A stretch of DNA of 64,000 nucleotides, taken from positions 62,001 to 126,000 of IMG/VR virus record IMGVR_UViG_3300010885_023630; one strand, given 5' to 3'. Source of the stretch: a virus. The translations under genes and the position numbers were made by a program. Shown one piece after another: positions 52,471 through 60,322 of the stretch (position 1 is its first letter; each line of letters opens with the position of its first letter). Below the pieces are notes generated by a model. It saw nothing but the letters and a program-made list of their open reading frames with translations. It was not told the DNA's origin and searched no databases.

Positions 52471-53257
52471 CACTAATCCTGTTATACTACAGTTTACTAG
52501 ATTTGCTGGTGGTAAGTTCTTTGGACAATGTTTAGCATTAAGCAGACACGCAGTACCACAAGATAGAAAAATGGCAGAATACCTAATGGAAAATCCGTTA
52601 GACTACGAGTATAGGATTAACTGTTTAAAAGTAACGCTACCACCAAGCCGCGAAGAAATGGGCAATTGGATTAACAAATATGAGTTAGGTGATACTCAAC
52701 TATTTGGCCCATCACATGAACAATGGAAGGATAAAGGTAAACGTGAAGCCAATACAGTAACTGAACGTTTATCTAATAGCAAGTACAAGTTTTTTATTGT
52801 AAACCACGCCTATGAAAATTTACCAAATTTATTAAATGTTTGGCCCAACTCTACAATAATATTGTTTACTAATTTTAGAAAGTTCTTTGACGTAGCATCA
52901 GTTCTTAAATCTAAGAGACCAGAAACAATAGCAGAACACGCAGGCAATTACTATGAAGAACATTACAATATGTTAAAAGGCCCAAGTTGGCCTGTGTGGA
53001 AAGAATTTGAAACCGCGTTGTTTGACACACGCAATCTAGTAGGATACGAAACGGCAGTACTTGAGGATATCAACAAGTACTACAAAATGAATCAAGTTAA
53101 TGCACCTGTTATTAACTTTGATGTTGACGGGTGTATATTTGATGGAGACCGATTTACTGAAGAAATAAAACGGTTATACGATATTCTGGGATTTGATGAT
53201 TTTAACTCAGAATTAATCACGAGCATTTGGAAATCATATATAGCTTTACACCGTTAA
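52454..53257 (+). CDS. Possible sulfotransferase-like protein (267 aa)
   Basis: A 267-residue protein beginning 'VILQFTRFAGGKFFGQCLAL', which has the place and some character of the 5'-phosphosulfate loop of sulfotransferases but lacks a clear signature. 'WPNSTIILFTNFRKFFDVAS' would fit the 3'-phosphate strand, and the end 'LYDILGFDDFNSELITSIWK' resembles the 'Y..LG' tail of those enzymes. I regard the call as tentative. It shares a 17-bp overlap with the glycosyltransferase gene and precedes the uvsX promoter, fitting a sugar-decorating unit. Confidence 0.5.
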   Translation: MTNYNSTNPVILQFTRFAGGKFFGQCLALSRHAVPQDRKMAEYLMENPLDYEYRINCLKVTLPPSREEMGNWINKYELGDTQLFGPSHEQWKDKGKREANTVTERLSNSKYKFFIVNHAYENLPNLLNVWPNSTIILFTNFRKFFDVASVLKSKRPETIAEHAGNYYEEHYNMLKGPSWPVWKEFETALFDTRNLVGYETAVLEDINKYYKMNQVNAPVINFDVDGCIFDGDRFTEEIKRLYDILGFDDFNSELITSIWKSYIALHR

Positions 53258-53259
53258 GG

Positions 53260-53288
53260 TAGACTTAAATCAAAAACAGTAGTATACT
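53260..53288 (+). promoter_or_regulatory. Sigma-70 promoter of uvsX with palindromic -10 region
   Basis: TAGACT and TATACT are separated by 17 bp. The -10 box sits in a perfect 12-bp palindrome GTAGTATACTAC (53279-53290), a possible repressor or activator site. RBS is atagga before ATG 53312. Confidence 0.7.
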
Positions 53289-53311
53289 ACATAAAACTTA
53301 TAGGAACAATT

Positions 53312-54436
53312 ATGGCAATCACAAAACCTTTTGATGTATCAAAATTTCGCAAAAGCATTACTAAAAGCATCGACGGTATCTCCGTTGGCTTTACTGATCC
53401 TACAGACTGGATCAGCACAAACAATTACGCATTAAACTATTTGATCAGTGGAGACTTTAACAAAGGTGTTCCGCTAGGTAAAGTTACTGTGTTTGCTGGC
53501 GAGTCTGGCGCAGGTAAAAGTTTTATCTGTTCGGGTAACTTGGTTGCTAACGCACAGAAGCAAGGAATTTATGTTATCCTGGTAGATAGCGAAAACGCAC
53601 TTGATGAAAAGTGGTTACACGCACTTGATGTGGACACAAGCGAAGACAAACTTCTCAAACTTAACATGGCCATGATTGACGATGTGGGCAAGATGATTAG
53701 CGAGTTTGTTAAAGAATACAAAGTACTACCAGAAGATCAACGTCCCAAGGTTTTGTTTGTAGTTGACTCGCTAGGTATGTTGTTGACACCAACAGACGTT
53801 AACCAGTTTGAAGCAGGTGACATGAAAGGTGACATGGGTCGTAAGCCCAAGGCACTGGCTGCACTTGTACGTAATTGTGTAAATATGTTTGGTAGTTTAA
53901 ATATTGGTTTAGTAACAACAGCACACACATACGCAAGTCAGGATATGTTTGATCCTGATGACAAGATCAGCGGTGGACAGGGTTTTATCTACGCTTCCTC
54001 TATTGTTGTAGCTATGCGTAAGTTGAAGTTGAAAGAAGACGAAGATGGCAACAAGATCTCAGAAGTTAAAGGCATCCGTGCCGCTTGTAAGATCATGAAA
54101 ACACGTTACGCTAAACCTTTTGAATCAGTACAGGTTAAGATTCCGTATGAAGAAGGTATGAATCCCTACTCTGGTCTAGTAGACTTGTTTGAAGGAAAAG
54201 ATCTTCTGAAGAAGGAAGGTAATAGTTTGGTATATACATTAGCCACAGGAGAAATCATTAAGAAGTTCCGCAAGGCATGGGAACGCAATGATGATACTTG
54301 TCTAGATCAAGTAATGGCCGACTATGTTGCTAATCCACATCAGAAACAATCTGTTGTTGATGAAATTGAAGCTGAAGTAGAGGCTATTGTTGAAGAAAAA
54401 CCAAAGAAGTCTAAAAAAGAGGAAACAGCAGAATGA
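53312..54436 (+). CDS. uvsX: RecA-like recombinase UvsX
   Basis: A 374-residue homologue of T4 UvsX (391 residues). Walker A at residues 63-70 (GESGAGKS) after 'GVPLGKVTVFA', Walker B at 'PKVLFVVDSLGMLL', and 'GLVTTAHTYASQDMFDPDDK' with 'KISGGQGFIYASSIVV' as the DNA-binding loop region. The C-terminal tail is acidic then Lys-rich. It catalyses strand exchange in T4-type recombination-dependent replication with gp32 and UvsY, both in this window. Its stop overlaps the next start (ATGA). Confidence 0.96.
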   Translation: MAITKPFDVSKFRKSITKSIDGISVGFTDPTDWISTNNYALNYLISGDFNKGVPLGKVTVFAGESGAGKSFICSGNLVANAQKQGIYVILVDSENALDEKWLHALDVDTSEDKLLKLNMAMIDDVGKMISEFVKEYKVLPEDQRPKVLFVVDSLGMLLTPTDVNQFEAGDMKGDMGRKPKALAALVRNCVNMFGSLNIGLVTTAHTYASQDMFDPDDKISGGQGFIYASSIVVAMRKLKLKEDEDGNKISEVKGIRAACKIMKTRYAKPFESVQVKIPYEEGMNPYSGLVDLFEGKDLLKKEGNSLVYTLATGEIIKKFRKAWERNDDTCLDQVMADYVANPHQKQSVVDEIEAEVEAIVEEKPKKSKKEETAE

Positions 54437-54669
54437 GTATAGATATTGATGTACTAAGCGAAATGTATACTGTGCTAAAGCAGTATATTCCAGTTAAAGA
54501 TCGTCAAGAAGCCGCCGATAATCTTATGAGCATAATGGTTGATATGTTGGGCGATATTGAACTTAAAGAGTTTGGCGCAACAGACTCTATCTTACAACGT
54601 GCTCTTAAAGAATATACAGCATCTGATACGGACGAAGACGAAGACGAACCTTACGACTACGAAGATTAA
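54433..54669 (+). CDS. Small acidic protein downstream of uvsX (78 aa), unknown
   Basis: A 78-residue protein with a helical first 50 residues ('EMYTVLKQYIPVKDRQEAAD', 'NLMSIMVDMLGDIELKEF') and a very acidic C-terminus (DEDEDEPYDYED). Small genes of this type are found next to uvsX in T4-like marine phages; function is unknown. The acidic tail could bind recombination proteins. Overlaps: ATGA with uvsX, TAATG with the next gene. Confidence 0.65.
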   Translation: MSIDIDVLSEMYTVLKQYIPVKDRQEAADNLMSIMVDMLGDIELKEFGATDSILQRALKEYTASDTDEDEDEPYDYED

Positions 54670-55124
54670 TGTGGTATAATAAGGTAGTTGGTAACCTAGG
54701 CGAGATTCCCGAGTTCATTGAATACTATGAAGGGGAACTTGCTTCAGCACGGGGTGATGTAAAGATTCGTGGCAAAGTTGAAAAAGAACTCAGCAACTTA
54801 CCTGGCGAAACAGAACATAGATTTAATCAATTACAGGAAATTGAAGCGGTATTAGAATTTTTAAATATTCAACTACGTAAAATTCGACAAAAGCATTATA
54901 AAAAATATTTAGAAGGCTACGCCAGAGCATTAACAAGTCGCGATGCTGAAAAGTATGCCGAAGCCGAGGATGAAGTAATTGATATGGAAACAATTATTAA
55001 CGAAGTTGCGCTACTACGTAACAAGTGGCTAGGTGTAATGAAAGGCATTGAAAGTAAAAATTTTATGCTAGGACACGTGGTTCGTTTAAGAACAGCAGGC
55101 ATGGAGGATATTACAGTATCATGA
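54669..55124 (+). CDS. uvsY: Recombination mediator, UvsY-like
   Basis: A 151-residue helical protein (T4 UvsY has 137). The C-terminal 80 residues follow the UvsY pattern: a basic Tyr-containing run 'HYKKYLEGYARALTSRDAEK', 'YAEAEDEVIDMETIINEVAL', and 'WLGVMKGIESKNFMLGHVVR' (T4: YWGILLDFCSGALDAIKSRGFAIKHIQDMR). It would help UvsX displace gp32 from ssDNA. Directly in the uvsX operon, one base overlap on the left and ATGA overlap on the right. Confidence 0.8.
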   Translation: MWYNKVVGNLGEIPEFIEYYEGELASARGDVKIRGKVEKELSNLPGETEHRFNQLQEIEAVLEFLNIQLRKIRQKHYKKYLEGYARALTSRDAEKYAEAEDEVIDMETIINEVALLRNKWLGVMKGIESKNFMLGHVVRLRTAGMEDITVS

Positions 55125-55375
55125 CAGACTGGAAAGCTCGAGCAGATCAACTACTAGAAGAATTTAATTTGTGTATCAAAGCAAAACCAAAAAATAATGC
55201 TATCAGTATACAGCTAGAAAAAGACTCTGTGGCAAAATTTGCGTATCATCTAAGTACGCAACGCTCGTGGGGCGGCGAAAATGAAATAGCCGAAGCATGT
55301 CATCAACTTGAACCAAGATTAGAAGAACTTAAGAAAAAATTAATTATAGAAATATTACAACATGGCCCTATTTAA
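55121..55375 (+). CDS. Small helical protein (84 aa), unknown
   Basis: An 84-residue, helix-rich protein ('WKARADQLLEEFNLCIKAKP', 'AYHLSTQRSWGGENEIAEAC'). Not recognised. It lies in the uvsX-uvsY operon with ATGA overlap before it and a 14-bp overlap with the methyltransferase gene after it. Confidence 0.6.
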   Translation: MTDWKARADQLLEEFNLCIKAKPKNNAISIQLEKDSVAKFAYHLSTQRSWGGENEIAEACHQLEPRLEELKKKLIIEILQHGPI

Positions 55376-56117
55376 AAATCAATACGAAAGCCACGAGCAT
55401 AGCTTAGAATTACTGAATGCTATCTACGGGTACGATACATTCTTAGACAATGTAACCACTGTAGCAGATATGGGGTGCGGCGCAGGACTTGATACCGAAT
55501 GGTGGGCCACATTAAAAACACGTGACGAACCACCGGAACCACGCAACTATAAAGTTTATGCTGTTGATCAAAACATAAATCAAATTGAGCCCGATATACT
55601 TGCCGCCAACCCTAATATTATTCCAATTGGTGGCAACTTTGAAGAACGTCGTGTACCGGTTGCTGTTGATTTAATTTGGAGCCATGATAGTTTTCAGTAT
55701 ACTCGAGATCCTGTTAAGTGTCTAACTGCATGGAGGAATACTTTAAATCTTAACGGTATGCTACTACTAGCAATTCCTCAAACTACCTTTATACAGAATA
55801 ATCGATTGGTAATAAGCAATCATAGTCATCAATATTATAGTTATAATATTCTAAACTTAATGTACATGTTGGCCATTGCTGGCTTTGATTGTAGAGATGC
55901 GTATTTCTATCGCAAAGAAAACACTCCTTGGTTATACGCGGCGGTATATGCCAGCCCATACGGCCCTTTAGAAGGCCACGCAACATGGTATGATCTAGCA
56001 GAACGTAATTTAATCAATGACAGCGTAATTAACAGCGTAAACAAATACGGATATGCTCGTTTAGAAGATGTTGTAGTAAGTTGGTTGGATAAAAATTTAT
56101 ATCAAATAGTAAGCTAA
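55362..56117 (+). CDS. Class I SAM-dependent methyltransferase
   Basis: A 251-residue methyltransferase. Motif I is 'VADMGCGAG' (34-42); acidic residue of motif II in 'VYAVDQN' (about 67-73); 'VDLIWSHDSFQYTRDP' as motif IV; 'NGMLLLAIP' as motif VI. This is the layout of small-molecule or sugar methyltransferases of the UbiE type rather than DNA methylases (no N/D-P-P-Y/F). It overlaps both neighbours and precedes a sugar nucleotide enzyme, so a glycan or sugar substrate is plausible. Confidence 0.88.
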   Translation: MALFKNQYESHEHSLELLNAIYGYDTFLDNVTTVADMGCGAGLDTEWWATLKTRDEPPEPRNYKVYAVDQNINQIEPDILAANPNIIPIGGNFEERRVPVAVDLIWSHDSFQYTRDPVKCLTAWRNTLNLNGMLLLAIPQTTFIQNNRLVISNHSHQYYSYNILNLMYMLAIAGFDCRDAYFYRKENTPWLYAAVYASPYGPLEGHATWYDLAERNLINDSVINSVNKYGYARLEDVVVSWLDKNLYQIVS

Positions 56118-56869
56118 TGAAAATTGTTATAGTAACTGGCGGCTTTGACCCAATACATTCTGGGCATATTAGCTATTTAAATCATGCCGACCATCTAGGC
56201 GACCATGTTGTGGTTGGACTAAATTCGGACTCTTGGCTAGAGCGTAAAAAAGGTCGTGCGTTTATGCCCTGGCGCGAACGTATGATAGTATTAGACAATC
56301 TTCACATGGTAGGAGAAGTTGTCGAATTCAATGATGACGATGGATCTAGCGTAGATGCCATACGTAAAGTAAAAGAAAAATACCCCAACGACCATATTAT
56401 ATTTGCCAATGGTGGCGACCGTACAAAAGATAACATTCCCGAAATGGTATTCGATGATGTAGAGTTTGTATTTGGTGTAGGCGGAGAAAACAAAGCCAAT
56501 AGTAGTAGCTGGATTCTTGAAGAATGGAAAGCACCTAAGACAGAACGTCCTTGGGGTTACTATCGTGTACTACACGAAGTAGTTGGGACTAAAGTTAAGG
56601 AATTAACAATTAATCCTGGGCAAAGTATAAGTTTACAACGACATCAATTCAGACATGAATTCTGGCACGTTTCTGAGGGTGCTTGTACAGTAGAACAACG
56701 CATGGCCAGCGGATACGTATTGCCCAGTATAGAAATGACTAAACATCAACAGATTAGCATAGCAGTAGGGGACTGGCATAGGATATATAATCCATATGAT
56801 GTACCTTGTAAAATAGTAGAAATACAGTATGGCGCACAATGCGTCGAGGCTGATATAGAACGTAAGTAA
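56117..56869 (+). CDS. Cytidylyltransferase-phosphomannose isomerase (type II, cupin) fusion
   Basis: A 250-residue fusion. Residues 1-135 are a nucleotidyltransferase with the HxGH motif in 'GGFDPIHSGHISYL' (8-21) and 'FANGGDRTKDNIPE', like RfaE C-domain or glycerol-phosphate cytidylyltransferases. Residues 142-250 are a cupin of the ManC/PMI type: 'ERPWGYYRVL', 'VKELTINPGQSISLQRHQFR', 'HEFWHVSEG', 'ISIAVGDWHRIYNPYDVP' and 'IVEIQYG'. In ManC the cupin is joined to a different, GDP-mannose pyrophosphorylase domain. The protein probably makes an activated sugar for the nearby transferases; the exact reaction is unknown. Confidence 0.82.
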   Translation: MKIVIVTGGFDPIHSGHISYLNHADHLGDHVVVGLNSDSWLERKKGRAFMPWRERMIVLDNLHMVGEVVEFNDDDGSSVDAIRKVKEKYPNDHIIFANGGDRTKDNIPEMVFDDVEFVFGVGGENKANSSSWILEEWKAPKTERPWGYYRVLHEVVGTKVKELTINPGQSISLQRHQFRHEFWHVSEGACTVEQRMASGYVLPSIEMTKHQQISIAVGDWHRIYNPYDVPCKIVEIQYGAQCVEADIERK

Positions 56870-56875
56870 TAAATA
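56868..56875 (+). promoter_or_regulatory. Late promoter core (AATAAATA)
   Basis: It overlaps the previous stop codon and lies 7 nt before ATG 56883; no Shine-Dalgarno. The spacing is 2 nt longer than at the five strict leaderless sites. Confidence 0.65.
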
Positions 56876-56882
56876 CTATACT

Positions 56883-58343
56883 ATGAGATATACACAGTTT
56901 AAAAAAATTGACGAAACTCCCGAGCAAGTTCGCGCTGAGATCGAGAAAAAGATTGAAAAAATCCCAGACGAGCCAGACTTGGTTGATGTATTAAAGTTTA
57001 CCAACAAGTTTGCCCTTAAAAAGGACGTCTCAGCATTTACTACATTACGTAACTACAAAGATTTAGTTGCTAATGTATTCTTACAGGCCCTGGCGAATGC
57101 CAACTTGGACGAGCCCACAGTTAAAAAGTTTTTAAATAAATTAAGCACCGATGGCATCCTAAACGAAAAACTATTAATGACTCCGGGTAAAGTAAACACT
57201 TACACAGAGTTAATTGATAAAGAATGGCAAACTACTTTTAATTTAATTAAAGGAGATTTGTTTGAAAAGATTTCTGGTAAGATTGGTGAAATGGGCGATG
57301 TTGGTAAAGGCGAGTACTTGTTAGATATTATTAGCCCACATGTTAATCGTCGTGGCGCACCTGGTGACTTGGATGTAGGTGGCGTTAAGATAGAATTAAA
57401 AGCTGGTGAAAGCGGTCGTGTTGGTCCTGCTGGCAGTCAAAGTCTAGTTGGTCGTTTCCAGCGTGAGTTCTTGCCTGCTGTTAAACACCTAGTACCTGCT
57501 TCGAGGTTAAAGATGATCCCCAAGGACAGTACAGAATTGGGCAAGATGTTTAACTTAAAACAAAACATGAGTGGCTTTACTGCATTCTTTGGCAACGCCA
57601 AAGCAGTCAAAGAAGCATTAGCAGTGGCATTAAAAATGCACTACCCAGATTACAATGTAAAGACCATTGCCAACGCGGTAGTTGATGGAGCAGGTAACAT
57701 CGATGGACAAAAACTCAAAGCAGAAATGCTTAAAGCATCGTTTACGGTATATCGTAATGCCAAAGAGTTTGATGGTATTATCATTATGGATAGTGCTGTT
57801 ACTAAATTCCTATACATTGACAGTCCCGAGTCTATGTACAATGCGGCTCCTATGCTTACTGTATCATTCCCAAGTTGGGTAGAAACACAAAGTAACGCAA
57901 TGAAAGTTACATTGGGTGTCAACGCCGGTGTTGAAAAACTAGAAGTACCTAGCTTACCTCCACAGACTGCTAAGAAACCTAGTGCCGCCAAACAACAAGA
58001 ACAATTGAGTCAGTTAGCAGCCAAGGTCCAAGACTATTGTACAAAACTTGCCGCTCAGTATAAAGTAACTGACCTACAAACTATACAGTCGATGATAGAA
58101 TTTGTAGTTAGTGAACTTACACGTGGTGTTGATGCTACTAAGATTAGACCAAAACTAGTTAAACGATTTGAGTTGGCCAAGAATCTTGCGGCACAAACAG
58201 AACCACCGGCGGCCGCACCAGACCAAATTGTTGCCGCACCAGCGCCAGCACCCGGACAAAGTCCAAATGTAATGGCACCATCTGATCAAGTAGCACAAAG
58301 ACAAAAACGAACTGCCCCACAAGCGGTAAGAGAACGTCGATAA
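56883..58343 (+). CDS. Putative PD-(D/E)xK nuclease-like phage protein (486 aa)
   Basis: A 486-residue protein. After a helical N-terminal 130 residues, residues 140-180 hold 'GKGEYLLDI' and then 'GAPGDLDVGGVKIELKAGES': D162/D164, E171 and K173 form the core of a PD-(D/E)xK nuclease, as in many restriction enzymes. The middle is alpha/beta; the C-terminal 130 residues are Ala/Pro/Gln-rich and probably unstructured, ending with many Arg. Large proteins of this kind are conserved in T4-like phages of water bodies. Nuclease activity is inferred from the motif. Confidence 0.6.
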   Translation: MRYTQFKKIDETPEQVRAEIEKKIEKIPDEPDLVDVLKFTNKFALKKDVSAFTTLRNYKDLVANVFLQALANANLDEPTVKKFLNKLSTDGILNEKLLMTPGKVNTYTELIDKEWQTTFNLIKGDLFEKISGKIGEMGDVGKGEYLLDIISPHVNRRGAPGDLDVGGVKIELKAGESGRVGPAGSQSLVGRFQREFLPAVKHLVPASRLKMIPKDSTELGKMFNLKQNMSGFTAFFGNAKAVKEALAVALKMHYPDYNVKTIANAVVDGAGNIDGQKLKAEMLKASFTVYRNAKEFDGIIIMDSAVTKFLYIDSPESMYNAAPMLTVSFPSWVETQSNAMKVTLGVNAGVEKLEVPSLPPQTAKKPSAAKQQEQLSQLAAKVQDYCTKLAAQYKVTDLQTIQSMIEFVVSELTRGVDATKIRPKLVKRFELAKNLAAQTEPPAAAPDQIVAAPAPAPGQSPNVMAPSDQVAQRQKRTAPQAVRERR

Positions 58344-58348
58344 AACAC

Positions 58349-58377
58349 TTGACACACAATCCTGTTTAATATACAAT
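58349..58377 (+). promoter_or_regulatory. Sigma-70 promoter before tRNA-Ile(CAT)
   Basis: TTGACA and TACAAT are separated by 17 bp. Flanks (aaaacac before, tttaata before the -10, aagaactta after) are shared with the promoter at 60270. Confidence 0.88.
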
Positions 58378-58386
58378 AAGAACTTA

Positions 58387-58463
58387 GGGCCTATAGCTCA
58401 GTTGGTTAGAGCAGAGGACTCATAATCCTTTGGTCCCTGGTTCGAGTCCAGGTGGGCCCACCA
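58387..58463 (+). tRNA. tRNA-Ile (CAT anticodon, lysidine type) or Met
   Basis: Acceptor GGGCCTA pairs with TGGGCCC; anticodon stem gagga/tcctt with loop ctCATaa; T-loop GGTTCGAGTCC; encoded CCA. The anticodon region and variable loop (TTGGTC) resemble the E. coli tRNA-Ile2, which reads ATA after lysidine modification, so Ile is favoured over Met. Confidence 0.85.
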
Positions 58464-58474
58464 AATTGAAAACT

Positions 58475-59245
58475 ATGTTTTACGAAAAATTACCATTTAC
58501 CATTGACGTTGAGCGAGCTAGATATGATTTAAATCATACTATATTGCCTCTTGGTGAACCTGTAATGCAAGGTGCCGAATACAACAGCACAGAGTATCAT
58601 GGTTTTGGTGGGTACAGCGTTTTAAGCAGGACTGGAGATTGGCGCGATGGTTGGGAAATGGGACATATTGCTCACTCAGAAGCAAGACAGTATGTTTACC
58701 CAGACGGTATTCCTAACTATCGTGCGTTAAAGTATTTGAATTTTTCGCATGGGTTTGAACACAATACACCTACACAGGCGTATGTGGGAGAGATTCAGCG
58801 AATTGTTGAACAGTTGGCCAATAATGGATTTTATCCTAGACGGGCTCGTATAAGTTTAATGAAAGCAGGAGCAGTAACAACAGTACATCAGGACGGATCA
58901 ATTGATTCGTATATGGCAAGAGTTCATATACCTATTGTAACAAATGACGCTTGTATACATAGTTGCGAAGGAATAGATCTTCATATGCCGGCTGATGGTA
59001 GCGTATATATAATGTGGGTTAATCGGTTACATCAAGCAGTGAATACATCCACGCAAGATAGATATCATATATTGATGGATGTGTATGATACAAATGGATT
59101 AACAGAAAATTTTAAATACGCAAAGGACATAAGTATACTACAACAAGAAGCAGATGCGTTTAGGCAAAAACTTGATGTTATTACTTTATCTCCGGAAGAA
59201 ATTGTAACATACGACGCTATAAAAGCTCAATTTATAAAGAAATAA
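58475..59245 (+). CDS. Aspartyl/asparaginyl beta-hydroxylase-like 2-oxoglutarate oxygenase
   Basis: A 256-residue protein (start at 58475, 11 nt after the tRNA end; earlier in-frame start lies in the tRNA). The Fe(II)-binding triad is visible as H138-x-D140 ('VTTVHQDGS') and H186 ('RLHQAVN'), with R197 ('RYHILMDVYD') for 2-oxoglutarate. This fits the Asp_Arg_Hydrox/aspartyl beta-hydroxylase family. The target could be a protein side chain, nucleotide or metabolite. No RBS is visible; after tRNA 3' processing the mRNA would start shortly before ATG. Confidence 0.8.
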   Translation: MFYEKLPFTIDVERARYDLNHTILPLGEPVMQGAEYNSTEYHGFGGYSVLSRTGDWRDGWEMGHIAHSEARQYVYPDGIPNYRALKYLNFSHGFEHNTPTQAYVGEIQRIVEQLANNGFYPRRARISLMKAGAVTTVHQDGSIDSYMARVHIPIVTNDACIHSCEGIDLHMPADGSVYIMWVNRLHQAVNTSTQDRYHILMDVYDTNGLTENFKYAKDISILQQEADAFRQKLDVITLSPEEIVTYDAIKAQFIKK

Positions 59246-59246
59246 T

Positions 59247-59331
59247 GCCCCGATGGTGGAATTGGTAGACACGCTGGTCTTAGAAGCCAGTACCGCAAGG
59301 TGTGCGAGTTCAAGTCTCGCTTGGGGCACCA
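59247..59331 (+). tRNA. tRNA-Leu (TAG)
   Basis: Acceptor GCCCCGA pairs with TTGGGGC; anticodon loop ctTAGaa in stem gctgg/ccagt-type; long variable arm; T-arm GCGAGTTCAAGTCTCGC; encoded CCA. It begins 1 nt after the hydroxylase stop codon. Confidence 0.95.
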
Positions 59332-59349
59332 ATCAAATAGGAAACTGAT

Positions 59350-59751
59350 ATGTTAGAATGTTTAATCGCAGGCGATTCAATAGCAGTTGGGGTTGCCAAT
59401 GTAAGAAAAGAATGTGTCGCTTATGCCAAGGGTGGGATAAACTCCAAACAATGGCTAGATACAAATATTCAAAATACTCCTTTAATGGCCAAACATGTAA
59501 TTATTAGTCTTGGCTCAAATGATCACAAGTATATTAAAACTGAAGAAGAGTTGCGTACCGTCAGACAGCTAACCAAAGCTGATAGAGTATACTGGGTATT
59601 ACCCAGTACTAAATTTCCAGTTCAACGTGATGCTATTTGGCGAATTGCCAACGAGTACCACGATACCGTACTTAAAACTGAACGTATGCAAGCAGACAAC
59701 GTCCACCCAAGTTGGGCCGGATACAAGGAAATAGCCAAGGCATCCGAATGA
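59350..59751 (+). CDS. Small SGNH/GDSL hydrolase-like protein (133 aa)
   Basis: A 133-residue compact SGNH hydrolase: Ser10 in 'LIAGDSIAVG' (block I), G29 in 'KGGIN' (block II), N57 in 'ISLGSNDH' (block III) and D116/H119 in 'ADNVHPSW' (block V). All four blocks are present, so an esterase or deacetylase activity is likely. It is shorter than most family members. RBS aggaaa before ATG 59350. The stop overlaps the AhpD-like start (ATGA). Confidence 0.85.
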   Translation: MLECLIAGDSIAVGVANVRKECVAYAKGGINSKQWLDTNIQNTPLMAKHVIISLGSNDHKYIKTEEELRTVRQLTKADRVYWVLPSTKFPVQRDAIWRIANEYHDTVLKTERMQADNVHPSWAGYKEIAKASE

Positions 59752-60260
59752 AATGGGTTTCTGTAATACAGGAAATGATACCTGAGTACGCCAAGGATGC
59801 TAAGATAAACCTTGACACAGTACTTAACAATGGCACAATACCCGCTGATGAATCTGAGGGTATAGCACTATCAGCGGCTCTTGCTACCGGTAATACCAAG
59901 TTAACAGCACTTATACAAAGCGATATGGAAAACGCAGTAGAGCGTGATGCGGCCTTGGGCATCGGTGTTTTAATGGCACAAAACAATGTATGGTATTCGT
60001 ATGTTGATATGACACGAGATTTACAATTATCAGCATTGCCGGCTATGTTGCGTATGAGTATTACTGCCAACAACGGTGGAACAACTAAAGAACGTTTTGA
60101 AGCATACAGCTTGGCCGCAAGTATTGTGGGAAAATGTCAATTTTGTACTAAAACGCACTACGACAACTTAAAAAAGTTAGGATATACAGTAGAGCAACTT
60201 CGTGATCTTGGACGTATTGTGGCTACCATTAATTCAATAGCAAAAGTTCTAAATAGCTAA
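59748..60260 (+). CDS. AhpD-like alkylhydroperoxidase (170 aa)
   Basis: A 170-residue protein. The CxxC at C130/C133 in 'GKCQFCTKTHYD', with E118 and H137, gives the AhpD active-site set; in the well-known mycobacterial enzyme E118, C130, C133 and H137 are at the same numbers, whereas H132 is here Phe. AhpD-type proteins reduce peroxides or recycle a peroxiredoxin. A possible role is protecting infected cells from oxidative damage. The start at 59748 overlaps the SGNH stop; longer reading starts lie within that gene. Confidence 0.85.
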   Translation: MKWVSVIQEMIPEYAKDAKINLDTVLNNGTIPADESEGIALSAALATGNTKLTALIQSDMENAVERDAALGIGVLMAQNNVWYSYVDMTRDLQLSALPAMLRMSITANNGGTTKERFEAYSLAASIVGKCQFCTKTHYDNLKKLGYTVEQLRDLGRIVATINSIAKVLNS

Positions 60261-60269
60261 CAAAACACA

Positions 60270-60298
60270 TTGACACAGTATAGCGTTTAATATACAAT
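60270..60298 (+). promoter_or_regulatory. Sigma-70 promoter before tRNA-Leu(TAA)
   Basis: TTGACA and TACAAT are separated by 17 bp, with flanks nearly the same as the promoter at 58349, suggesting duplication of a promoter-tRNA unit. Confidence 0.88.
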
Positions 60299-60322
60299 AA
60301 GACTTTAGTTAGCATACAAAAT

